The notes beneath the pieces were generated by a model. The model made no database searches and was not told where the DNA came from. It saw nothing but the letters and a program-made list of their open reading frames with translations. A program made the translations under genes and the position numbers. Positions 46,957 through 56,139 of a stretch of DNA of 64,000 bases are shown here, piece after piece. Source of the stretch: Monoplex corrugatus (lineage: Eukaryota > Mollusca > Gastropoda > Littorinimorpha > Ranellidae); NCBI GenBank assembly GCA_030674185.1, contig JAPXFY010000016.1, positions 38,828,466 through 38,892,465 on the forward strand. The letters run 5' to 3'. Every line of letters starts with the position of its first letter. The stretch's first letter is position 1.

Positions 46957-47141
46957 CCCTTTGACTCCCGCACCCTATCCACCAACTGCAAAAACGTGAA
47001 CCTTTGACTTCCTCACCCTATCCACCAGCTTCCTGCAGGAAGCTGGTGGATAGGGTGAGAGAGTCAAAGGGTTAAGTTTTTGCTTTGCCAGTATGGTTGA
47101 CAATGCGGGATGCTGGTGGACAGGGTGCAGGGCTCAAAGGG
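46957..47141. mobile_element. piggyBac-like MITE, present in B and absent in A
   Basis: The 185-bp element has inverted ends CCCTTTGACTCCCGC and (on the other strand) CCCTTTGAGCCC. It is flanked by TTAA on the left (46953-46956) and TTGA on the right (47142-47145), a mutated TTAA. An internal near-palindrome with TTCCTGCAGGAA occurs near 47030-47042. Block A reads through this point uninterrupted near 4318-4325, so insertion came after the A/B duplication. Confidence 0.8.
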
Positions 47142-47360
47142 TTGATGTTTCATAGGTCCCTCTCTCCACTCCCCATTTCAAGACCTTGCTAGCGCAGAGG
47201 GTTTTGCACAGGGTCAGGGAGTCTGCCAAACAGTTGCTGTCAGATTTGGATGGAGCATACATGTGATTGTCCTGACGCAACAAATCTCTGTTGAACAAAC
47301 TGCAAGCTGTACTAATATGTCATTGAAACACTCAGGTTATATTGTAGTAAAACGTTTCAG

Positions 47361-47451
47361 GTGGTGTGTGACGTCATCAACAGTCACTTGGTGATCATTG
47401 AAAACCAGCTTGAGAACAACTTTCTGGCCAACCTGTTGCAGTCTCAAAACG
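47361..47451 (+). CDS. C-type lectin-like gene B, CTLD exon 2
   Basis: The acceptor is AACGTTTCAG. The exon encodes VVCDVINSHLVIIENQLENN and then FLANLLQSQN, with the helix 1-2 cysteine and the FLANLL helix 2 face. A phase 0 start matches exon 1. As in gene A, the phase-consistent donor is GTCAGG after 47451 (phase 1, joins exon 3). A second GT five bases on would leave phase 0 and disrupt the exon 3 frame. The length of 91 bases equals exon 2 of gene A. Confidence 0.83.
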
Positions 47452-47699
47452 GTCAGGTTTTTGTTGTTGTTGTTGGTGGTGGTGGTGGTGTTTTGCTTTA
47501 TTTTGCTTGTGTCTTTGTTTCGTTCCGATCATTGGTTTCTCAGATGAGTACATGCACATTGTTTGGCCCACACTGTGCAGACATTATGTCACACTGAACA
47601 GCAAAATGGACTGTGTCTGGAACATCATGCCTGGCCACTTTCGTGGCGGTTCAAACAACCCCTGTGGTTGAAGCAAGACAGCGTTGGGAGTTTCTGACT
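47452..47699. other. intron 3 of gene B, left part
   Basis: A TTG/GGT-rich stretch (47458-47490) is followed by sequence shared with 6160-6320 of gene A. No gene is seen. Confidence 0.55.
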
Positions 47700-47957
47700 G
47701 CTAATTAAGATTAGGAAAAGACAAGGAACATTTGCAGGCTATTTTATGAGGAAAGGGGAATTAGAGCACCTGTTCACAACAGGGAAGCTGGAGGGAAAGA
47801 GAACACCAGGTAGCCCCAGGGAGAAAATATTGGACGGACTTGCAGGGTGGCTTAGGACAGAGAGGGTGGAAGATGTGCTTACGGCAACAAGGGATAGATG
47901 TATATGGAGGACCATGATCGCCAACGCCATGTGGCAGGGCACATGATGATGATGATG
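47700..47957 (+). mobile_element. RTE-like LINE 3'-end fragment in intron 3 of gene B
   Basis: About 255 bases encode IRKRQGTFAGYFMRKGELEH through RTPGSPREKILDGLAGWLRT to NAMWQGT and stop. A GATGATGATGAT tail follows. It is inserted where gene A reads GACTGCCAACTGTCGAGAC (about 6318-6336), so it postdates the duplication. The frame is open across the whole fragment. Confidence 0.85.
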
Positions 47958-48177
47958 AATTGTCAAGACTATAGTAAGAGGAAAGGAGCGGGCAGCTGTG
48001 CGAGCTGGTGGCAGGGCATGGTGTCTGAAAGAGATGGAGACCAGAGTGGAGCGAGAGACAGCTCTTAATCTTCCATGCTCTCTTGGACTGGAGGCTGGGC
48101 TGGACCCAGTTGGTGCTATTGACATTGTATTCCACACGAAGACTGATACCAGCTGCTATAGACCCGTATGCCTGCTA
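47958..48177. other. intron 3 of gene B shared with gene A
   Basis: Aligns with 6335-6480 and 6880-6915 of gene A. No gene is seen. Confidence 0.55.
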
Positions 48178-48266
48178 ATAATAATATAATAACAACAATA
48201 ATGATAACAATAATGATGATGATGATGTTAGTAGTAGTAGTAGTGGTAGTAGTAGTAGTAGTAGTA
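48178..48266. repeat. ATA/ATG/AGT trinucleotide repeat
   Basis: Triplet repeats that continue at 49026 on the other side of an inserted LTR; together they correspond to 6917-7555 in gene A. Confidence 0.9.
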
Positions 48267-49025
48267 TGTAACATGCAATGGTATAGGTGACTGGTAGTGC
48301 CTTGCATTGTATGCAGGTTTGTGAAGATCTAGCAGTTGATCATTCTTCTCAGAGACAAAATACACCAGTCCAGTTTAAACGAAAATAATCCTTTATTTGA
48401 AGAACAGGAACTGTGTAAAACTTCACACATCTGATGCACCACTCCCAATTTGCAGAATTATTGTTCTTCAGCCCTCAAATCTACACACAGAAACTCCACT
48501 AATCTACAGCAACTTCCCTGACAGCAGGCTTACACTTCAATTCTTTTGTCGCTCTCTCTCTCTCGATCCACAGTCACGCTTTATTTGTAACACCATGGAA
48601 AGTTCCACAATATTCTCGGCTTTTCCCTAGATTTTCACCAATCATAGCCACATTCTCGAACCTTCCCTTTCTAGAATATTCTGTAGTTCTAGCCAATCAT
48701 CGTACAGATTAAATTTGTTTATGATTTCCGGTACATTCTAATAAGATCTAAGTATTCTACGTTTTCCTTCTCATTTCCACATTGTTCCAAAAGATTCTAC
48801 ATATGTCCATACAACGAAATCAAACGTAAACATATATTTTCAGTGTTAGCATAAACCAAAACAAATATTCTTAATTCATTATCTAGCGAATCACAAACCA
48901 ATCTTCAAGAATGAACAGGGAAGAGTAGCTGAATCGACAGACACATTTTGACGTCACACTTCTCTTATCGGCATTCGCACTTTCACATTGAGTTTGTTTT
49001 TACTCTTTTTAAAAAAAATGTAACA
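48267..49025 (-). mobile_element. solo LTR, copy 1
   Basis: The 759-bp element starts TGTAACAT and ends ATGTAACA, inserted in trinucleotide repeat. The flanking five bases are TAGTA and TATTA (4 of 5 match). It shares most of its sequence with 56979-57763. On the minus strand AATAAAGGATTATTTTCG near 48385-48402 could be the LTR polyadenylation signal, giving minus orientation. There is no coding region, so it is a solo LTR. Confidence 0.7.
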
Positions 49026-49640
49026 TATTACTACTTCTACTACTAGTACTACTACTACTGATGATGATGATGATGATGATGACAGCAATGATAAAATAAT
49101 AATAATAATATAATTATGATGATGATAACAATAACAACAATAACAATAATAATGATGATAATGATGATGATGATGATAATGATGATGATGATGATGATGA
49201 TGATAGTAGTAGTAGGAGTAGTAGTAGTAGTATACTACACACTACCACTACTACCACCACACTACCATCCTACCACTGAGACATCATGATAAATACAATA
49301 TAATACCATTGCTAATGACAAGATAATAATAATACATATGATAATAATATCAATAATAATAAATAATGGTAATGAAATAATAATAATATATAAAATATAA
49401 ATAATATAATAATAAATAACAACAACATAATAATAATAGTTATAATAATAATAATGATATAATAATAATAATAATCAATAATAATAACAATAAATAATAA
49501 TATTAAATAATAATAATAATGAAATAATAACTAATAAATAATAGTAATAATCAATAAAATGATGATAATATTATAATAATAATAAATAATAATAATATAA
49601 TAATAATAACAAAATAATAATAATAATAGCAATAATAATT
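49026..49640. repeat. mixed trinucleotide repeat (ATA, ATG, AGT)
   Basis: AATAAT, GATGAT and AGTAGT runs, with many one-base interruptions in 49300-49640. Confidence 0.9.
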
Positions 49641-49940
49641 CATTTATGTAGTCCAAACGATCTATGCCACAGAATGCTCGTTGTTGTTTACAAACAAACA
49701 CGAACACTGCCCACAATTTACGTTAATGCAGGACAGTGAGATACATACACTGAAACATGAATGCAGCATAAACATCGCCATGTCAGTACTTAAACGCAGT
49801 ACATACATCTGGACAATGGACACATCATACAGCACTACATCAATGTAGTATAAACATAGTTCATCAGAAAGCAACAAATATGTTCTTCAAGTTATCAGTG
49901 ATAAACACACACATGTGAATTTACACCCAAAACACACACA
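49641..49940. other. unique intron sequence conserved with 7556-7885
   Basis: No gene is seen; it aligns with gene A just before the CA tract. Confidence 0.65.
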
Positions 49941-49944
49941 TTAG

Positions 49945-50045
49945 GGGAACACACACACACACACACACAACAACACACACACACAACGCACGCACGCACG
50001 CACGCACACACACACTAACACACACACATACACTCACACACACTG
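49945..50045. repeat. CA/CGCA microsatellite
   Basis: A short CA-rich tract in the same position as 7890-8290 of gene A. Confidence 0.9.
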
Positions 50046-50183
50046 TTTCGAGGTGCTTTTATTTTTAAGTATGCAGACAACTGTTTTGTCTTAAAAGCAC
50101 TGTGAGGGAGTTCCACGCTGTTGGCCAAAAACAGAAACAGATTTATTTCTGCAGGTTGTCGGCGAGAACCGAGATACAGTTAA

Positions 50184-50373
50184 CCCTTTGACTCCCGCAC
50201 TCTATTTACCAGCATCCAGCATCATCAACCATGCTATCAAAGCAAAAAAACTTATGTCATGTAAGCTTCCATTTCAAGGAAGCTAGGAAAACGGATTACG
50301 GTGAGGTGGAGTCAAAGGGTCACAGTTTTTTGGCAGGTAGGTAGTCGACAGGGTGACGGCGGGAGTCAAAGGG
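50184..50373. mobile_element. piggyBac-like MITE with perfect TTAA target sites
   Basis: The 190-bp element has perfect 15-base inverted ends CCCTTTGACTCCCGC. Both sides carry TTAA (50180-50183 and 50374-50377), the TTAA duplication of piggyBac transposition. It has no coding capacity. It is the best-preserved of three copies here. Confidence 0.88.
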
Positions 50374-50377
50374 TTAA

Positions 50378-50630
50378 GAAAGAAGCTCCATAAGACCTGA
50401 AAGCTCATCTGTCTGATCGGGGAAAGAGTCCCTCTTTGTTCGAGACAGCTAGCGTTCTTGGTGTGCAGTTTAAGGCTTAACTCTTTGGAAGACAAAAGAC
50501 ACACAAAATATATGAATGTGTCTATACGTAGTATCTGTCTACCATATATTCTTTGAATGCCCTATCTTACTGACAGTGTGTGTATAGAAAGAAGTTTAGT
50601 TGTCCAGCATCGTATAGTGATATTAGATTC
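50378..50630. other. unique intron sequence of gene B
   Basis: No gene, RNA or repeat is recognised. Confidence 0.45.
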
Positions 50631-50631
50631 G

Positions 50632-50755
50632 TATGGAGGGCTATGATCGCCAACGCCATGCGGCAGGAGACATGATGATGATGATGATGATGATGATGAA
50701 CGAGACGATGACGACGACGACGACGACGATGACGATGATGATGATGATATTAGAG
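50632..50755 (+). mobile_element. RTE-like LINE 3' stub plus GAT/GAC tail
   Basis: About 45 bases (GAGGGCTATGATCGCCAACG, CCATGCGGCAGG) match the extreme 3' end of the RTE-like copies. A long GATGATGAT run and a GACGAC run follow. It is either a severely 5'-truncated insertion or a deletion remnant whose tail has expanded. Confidence 0.75.
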
Positions 50756-50960
50756 AACTGCTTTCCGATTTAAAAAAAATCACCTTGTTCATATTGTCCA
50801 GCTAATTCTCAGATCTCCTGTTGGTGCATTGTTGGACATTTTAATTTGATTCGATTTTTCTTCGTACCTCTCACTCCAATCTAGCCCCCCCCCCCTTCCC
50901 CTCTCCATTTGTCTAAAACCCCAGGGTCCATGTCATTTGCACACTGACCGTGTGTTTCAG

Positions 50961-51175
50961 TGGAGAGGGCGTGGATAGGTCTGCAGGACATAGTGTTGGA
51001 GGGGGAGTTTGTGTGGAACTCTAACCAGGAGCCACCAGAGTACACCAACTGGGACACTGATAACCCCAGCAACAGTGGTGGTGGTGAAGACTGCGGTGAG
51101 ATTATCGATAATGGCCACTGGAATGACGCTCCTTGTGAGACCTTCAAAAGATCTTTCATCTGTGAATTCACGTGA
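50961..51175 (+). CDS. C-type lectin-like gene B, terminal CTLD exon 3
   Basis: The acceptor is TGTGTTTCAG with a phase 1 start. The exon encodes VERAWIGLQD, FVWNSNQEPPEYTNW, DTDNPSNSGGGEDCGEI, GHWNDAPC and SFICEFT, then a TGA stop. All C-terminal CTLD cysteines and the WND motif are present; the EPN/QPD position reads NPS. It matches gene A closely, differing mainly at SGGG versus SYNG and KRSFICEFT versus KRAAFCEST. The gene product is predicted to be a secreted single-domain lectin-like protein of about 150 residues. Sugar binding is uncertain because of the altered triplet. Confidence 0.88.
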
Positions 51176-51177
51176 GC

Positions 51178-51216
51178 AAGATTGATTGATTGATTGAATG
51201 ATTGATGGATTGAAGA
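51178..51216. repeat. GATT tetranucleotide repeat after the stop codon of gene B
   Basis: Equivalent to 8750-8797 in gene A. Confidence 0.8.
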
Positions 51217-51234
51217 TTTCAGACTTTTTGCTCA

Positions 51235-51652
51235 GTGTGTGGGTAATATATAGCCCTAGATTCCAGCTGTGGGAAATATATAGCCATAGTCTCCAGCTGT
51301 GCGTAATACATAGCCCTAGTTTCCAGCTGTAGGTAATGTATAGTCCTAGTTTCCAGCTGTGGGTAATATATAGCCCTAGTTTCCAACTGTGGGTAGTATA
51401 TGGCCCTGGTCTCCAGCTGTAGTGTATAGCCCTAGTTTCTGGCTGTAGGTAATATATAGCCCTAGTTTCCAGCTGTGGATAATATATAGCCCTACTTTCT
51501 GGCTGTGGGTAATATATAGCTCTACTTCCAGTTGTGGGTAAAATATAGCTCTAATTTCCAGCTGTGGGTAATATATACCCCAGTTTCCAGCCGTGGGTAA
51601 TACATAGCCCTAGCTCCCAGCTGCACGTAGCATATAGCCCTAGTTTTCAGCT
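51235..51652. repeat. 30-bp minisatellite, about 14 copies (block B, left part)
   Basis: The same GTGGGTAATATATAGCCCTA plus GTTTCCAGCT unit as 8815-9708; interrupted at 51653 by a LINE. Confidence 0.93.
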
Positions 51653-51984
51653 GTAATAATAATAATAATAATATATTTTTATTTATATAGCGCAAAATCT
51701 TGACAAAATCAAATCTAAGCGCTGAGCGTATACATGCATACATACCTACATACATATGAGCGTATACATGCATACATACATGCTTACATACTTACATACA
51801 TAAATCTAAGCTGAGCGTATACATGCTTACATACATACATACATAAATCTAAGCGTATACATACATACATACATACGTACGCACATGCATACATAATAAT
51901 TACAACATTTATACAGCGCAAATCTCGACAAAATCAAATCTAAGCGCCGAAAAGACACACACGCACACACGCACGCACGCACAC

Positions 51985-52069
<85 letters not shown>

Positions 52070-53400
52070 CATGGCCACAGATGGGGAGAAAAGAATAAAA
52101 GCAATAAAAGCAAGAATAAAACCAATGGAAAACCACAGAGAGCACATCATATACAATTATATATTAAAACAAAGTGATTCCCCTCCGAGCGGAGACAGGC
52201 TGCAGAGGGGGGTTGAGTGAGGTTAGGATTTTATGCAGAGGAGAAAAGGTGAGTTTTGAGAGCGGACTTGAAGGAGGCAAAAGTAGGTTGCTGACGGACT
52301 GAGAGAGGAAGTTTGTTCCAGGAGAGTGGACCAGAAACAGAGAAGGCTCGTGGACCATAGGTATTGAGCTTAGTGCGTGGAAAGCGAAAAGTCAGAGGAT
52401 CGGAGGCAGAGCGGAGGGTACGTGAGGGAACATAGATCTCAAGTAGGCTTGACAGGTAATCGGGGCTGCGTTATTGAGGCTTTTGTAGCACATGGTGTCT
52501 AGTTTGTACTGTATGCGCTTTGATACAGGGAGCCAGTGAAGTTGTGCCAGGAGAGGAGATATGTGGTCAGCTTTTTTCTTTTTGAGTACAAGGCGTACAG
52601 CATTGTTTTGAATGCGCTGTAGGATGTGAATGGTGGAGGCAGGAAGACCAGACAGGAGTGAATTGCAATAGTCAATGCGAGACATTATGAAGGAGAGAAC
52701 GAGTTTTGCAGTTGTTTCGACAGAGAGATACTTCCTGATCAGGCTTATACGATGGAGATGATAGTAGCAAGATCTGGCAGTTTGAGAAACAAAGTTGTTC
52801 ATGGACAGGGTAGAGTCAATGCAGACACCAAGGTTTTTAGCTGAATCAGAAATTGGGACTGATGTGTTACATAATGGGAGAGAAAGAGGAGGCAGCTGGG
52901 AAAGTTTCTGACGGGTGCCAATGAGGATAGCTTCTGTCTTGTCGTCATTAAGCTGAAGTCTATTGTGTGTCATCCAGTTCTTAATGTCCGAGTAACACTC
53001 AGTGGTGCGAGTCAACAGGCGCTGTATATTATCAGGTGAGTCACTATCTTGAAGTTGGGTGTCATCAGCATAGAAGTGGTGTTTTATAGAGTGGGAGTTG
53101 ATGATGGTGGACAGGGGGGAGGTATAAAGAGTGAAAAGAACAGGGCCAAGGACAGATCCTTGTGGAACACCACAGGTCAGGTATGCAGGTTGAGAGTAAG
53201 TGCCATTGATGAGAACAGTTTGTTTTCTGTTTGATAAATACGAAGTGAAAAAGGAGAGAGCAATGTCAGAGATGCCAAAAGTATGATGAAGTCTAGAAAG
53301 GAGAATACCATGGTCAATGGTATCGAAGGCTGCAGACAGATCAAGGAGTGTGAGGAGAGAGACTTTGCCAGTATCAGTTGCAAGGAGGAGATTGTTGAGA
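51653..53400 (-). mobile_element. L2-like LINE inserted in the 30-bp minisatellite
   Basis: Read right to left the RT shows LLDLSAAFDTIDHGILLSRL (about 53310-53370), GVPQGSVLGPVLFTLYTSPL (about 53110-53170) and FYADD (53061-53075). WMTHNRLQLNDDKTEAILIG follows, then DYCNSLLSGLP, LHWLPVSKRI, and in another frame SWNKLPLSVRQ and LKTHLF. It ends with a GCGCTATATAAATA-type tail and ATT repeats at 51655-51700. The 5' part is missing. The catalytic residues are intact, with one frameshift near 52390. A second copy of the tail motif lies at about 51895-51950, with TACA/CA repeats between. Confidence 0.85.
51955..52068. repeat. CA microsatellite inside the L2-like LINE 3' region
   Basis: About 110 bases of CA with CGCA interruptions, between the LINE coding end and its tail copies. 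Confidence 0.9.
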
Positions 53401-56135
53401 ATGTGTGTAATGTATAGCCTTAGTTTCCATCTGTGGGTACTATATAGCCCTAGTTTCCAACTGTAGGTAGTATATAGCCCCAGTTTCCAGCTGTAGGCAA
53501 TATATAGCCCTAGTTTCCAGCTGTGGGTAATGTATAGCCCGTGGTCTCATCTGTGGGTAATGTATAGCCCTATTTCCGTCTATGGGTAATTTATAGCCCT
53601 AATTTCCAGCCATGGGTAAAATACAGCCCTAGTTTCTAGCTTTGGGTAAAATATAGCCCTAGTTTCCAGCCATGGGTAATATACAGCCCCAGTTTCCACT
53701 TGTGGGTAATGTATAGTCCTAGTTTCCAACTGTGAGTAATACATAGTCCTAGTTTCTGGCTGTGGGTAATGTATACCCCTAGTTTTCATCTGTGGGTAAT
53801 ATGTAGCCCTAGTTTATAGTTACAGATGATATACAGCCCTAGTTTCCAACTGTGGGTAATATACAGCCCCAGTTTCCACTTGTGGGTAATGTATAGTCCT
53901 AGTTTCCAGCTGTGAGTAATACATAGTCCTAGTTTCTGGCTGTGGGTAATGTATACCCCTAGTTTCCAGTTGTGGATAATACACAGCCCTTGTTTCCAGC
54001 TGTGGGTAATATATAGCCCTAGTTGCCAGCTGTGGGTAATAGACAGCCTTAGTTTCCAGTTGTGGATAATACACAGCGCCAGTTTCCAGCTGTAGGTAAT
54101 ATATAGCCCTAGTTTCCAGCTGTGGATAGTATGTAGCCCTAGTTTCCAGCTGTGGGTATATATAGCCCTAGTTTCTGGTTGTGGGTAATGTATAATCCTA
54201 GTTTCCAGTTGTGGGTAATATATAGTCTTAGTCTCCAGCTGTAGGTAATATATAGCCCTTGTTTCCAGCTGTGGGTAATATGTAGTCCTAGTTTCCAGCT
54301 GTGCGTAATATATAATATACAGTCCTAGTTTCCAGCTGTGGGTAATATATAGTCCTAGTGTCCAGTTGTGGGTAATTCATAACCCTAGTTTCCACTTATG
54401 GGTAATATATAGCCCTAGTTTCCATCCATGGATAATATGTAGCCCTAGTTTCGAGTTGTGGATACACACAGCCCTAGTTTCCAGCTGTGGGTAATATATA
54501 ACCCTAGTTTCCAGCTGTGGGTAATATATAGCCCTAGTTTCCAGTTGTGGATATACACAGCCCCAGTTTCCAGCTGTGAGCAATGTATAGCCCTAGTTTC
54601 CAGCTGTGGGTAACATATCGCCCTAGTTTCCAGCTGTGGGTAATATATAGCCCTAGTTTCTGGCTGTAGGTAATATATAGCCCTAGTTCCAGCTGTGGTA
54701 ATATATAGCCCTAGTTTCTGGCTGTAGGTAATATATAGCCCTAGGTTCCAGCTGTGGGTAATATATAGCCTAGTTTCTGGCTGTAGGTAATATATAGCCC
54801 TAGGTTCCAGCTGTGGGTAATATATAGCCCTAGTTTCTGGCTGTGGGTGATATATAGCCCCAGTTTCCAACTGTGGGCAACATGTAGCCGTAGTTTATAG
54901 TTACAGATGATATGCAGCCCTAGTTTCCAGCTGTGGGTAATACATAACCCCAGTTTCCACTTGTGGCTAATGTATAGTCCTAGTTTCCAGCTGTGATTAA
55001 TACTTAGTCCTAGTTTCTGGCTGTGGATAATGTATACCCCTAGTTTCCAGTTGTGGATAATACACAGTCCTTGTTTCCAGCTGTGGGTAATATATAGCCC
55101 TAGTTGCCAGCTGTGGGTAATATACAGCCCTAGATTCCAGTTGTGGGTAATATACAACCCCAGTTTCCATCTGTGGGTAATATATAGCCCTAGTTTCCAG
55201 CTGTGGATAAGATATAGCCCTAGTTTCTGGCTGTGGGTAATGTGCAGCCCTAGTTTCCAGCTGTGGGTAATATATAGTCCATGTTTCCAGCTGTGGGTAA
55301 TATATAGCCCTAGTTTCCAGCTGTGGGTAATACATAGCCCTAGTTTCCAGTTGTGGGTAATATATAGTCCATGTTTCCAGCTGTGGGTAATATAATAGCC
55401 CTAATTTCCAGCTGTGGGTAATATATAACCCTAATTTCCAGCTGTGGGTAATACATAGCCCTAGTTTCCAGCTGTGGGTAATATATAGTCCATGTTTCCA
55501 GCTGTGGGTAATATATAGCCCTAGTTTCCAGCTGTGGGTAATACATAACCCTAGTTTCCAGCTGTGGGTAATATATAGTCCAAGTTTCCAGCTGTGGGTA
55601 ATATATAGCGCTAGTTTCCAGTTGTGGGTAATGTATAGTCCTAGTTTCCAGCTGTGGGTAATATATAGCCCTAGTTTCCAGCTGTGGGTAATATATAGCC
55701 TAGTTTCCAGCTGTGGGTAATATATAGCCCTAGTTTCCAGCTGTGAGTAACAGTCCTAGTTTCCAGTTGTGGGTAATATATATAGCCCTAGTTTCCAGCT
55801 GTGGGTAATATATAGTCCTAGTTTCCAGCTGTGGGGAATATATAGTCCTAGTTTCCAGTTGTGGGTAATATATAGTCCTAGTTTCCAGTTGTGGGGAATA
55901 TATAGCTCTAGCTTCTGGCTGTGGATAATGTAAAGCCCTAGTTTCCAGCTGTGGGTAATATATAGCCCTAGTTTCCAGTTGTGGGTAATATATAGCACTA
56001 TTTTCCAGCTGTAGGTAATATATAGCCCCATTTTCTGGTTGTGGGTAATATGTAGCCCTAGTTTCCTGCTTTGGTTAATATATAGCACTAGTCTCATGCT
56101 GTGGATAATATAATATTATAACCTTAGTTTCTGGC
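53401..56135. repeat. 30-bp minisatellite, about 90 copies (block B, right part)
   Basis: Continuation of the array at 51235. Some larger blocks repeat within it: segments with TTATAGTTACAGATGATAT and CACTTGTGG recur near 53815 and 54893. The frames reading HSWKLGLYIT and YPQLETRAI are by-products of a 30-base period. Confidence 0.95.
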
Positions 56136-56139
56136 AAAC

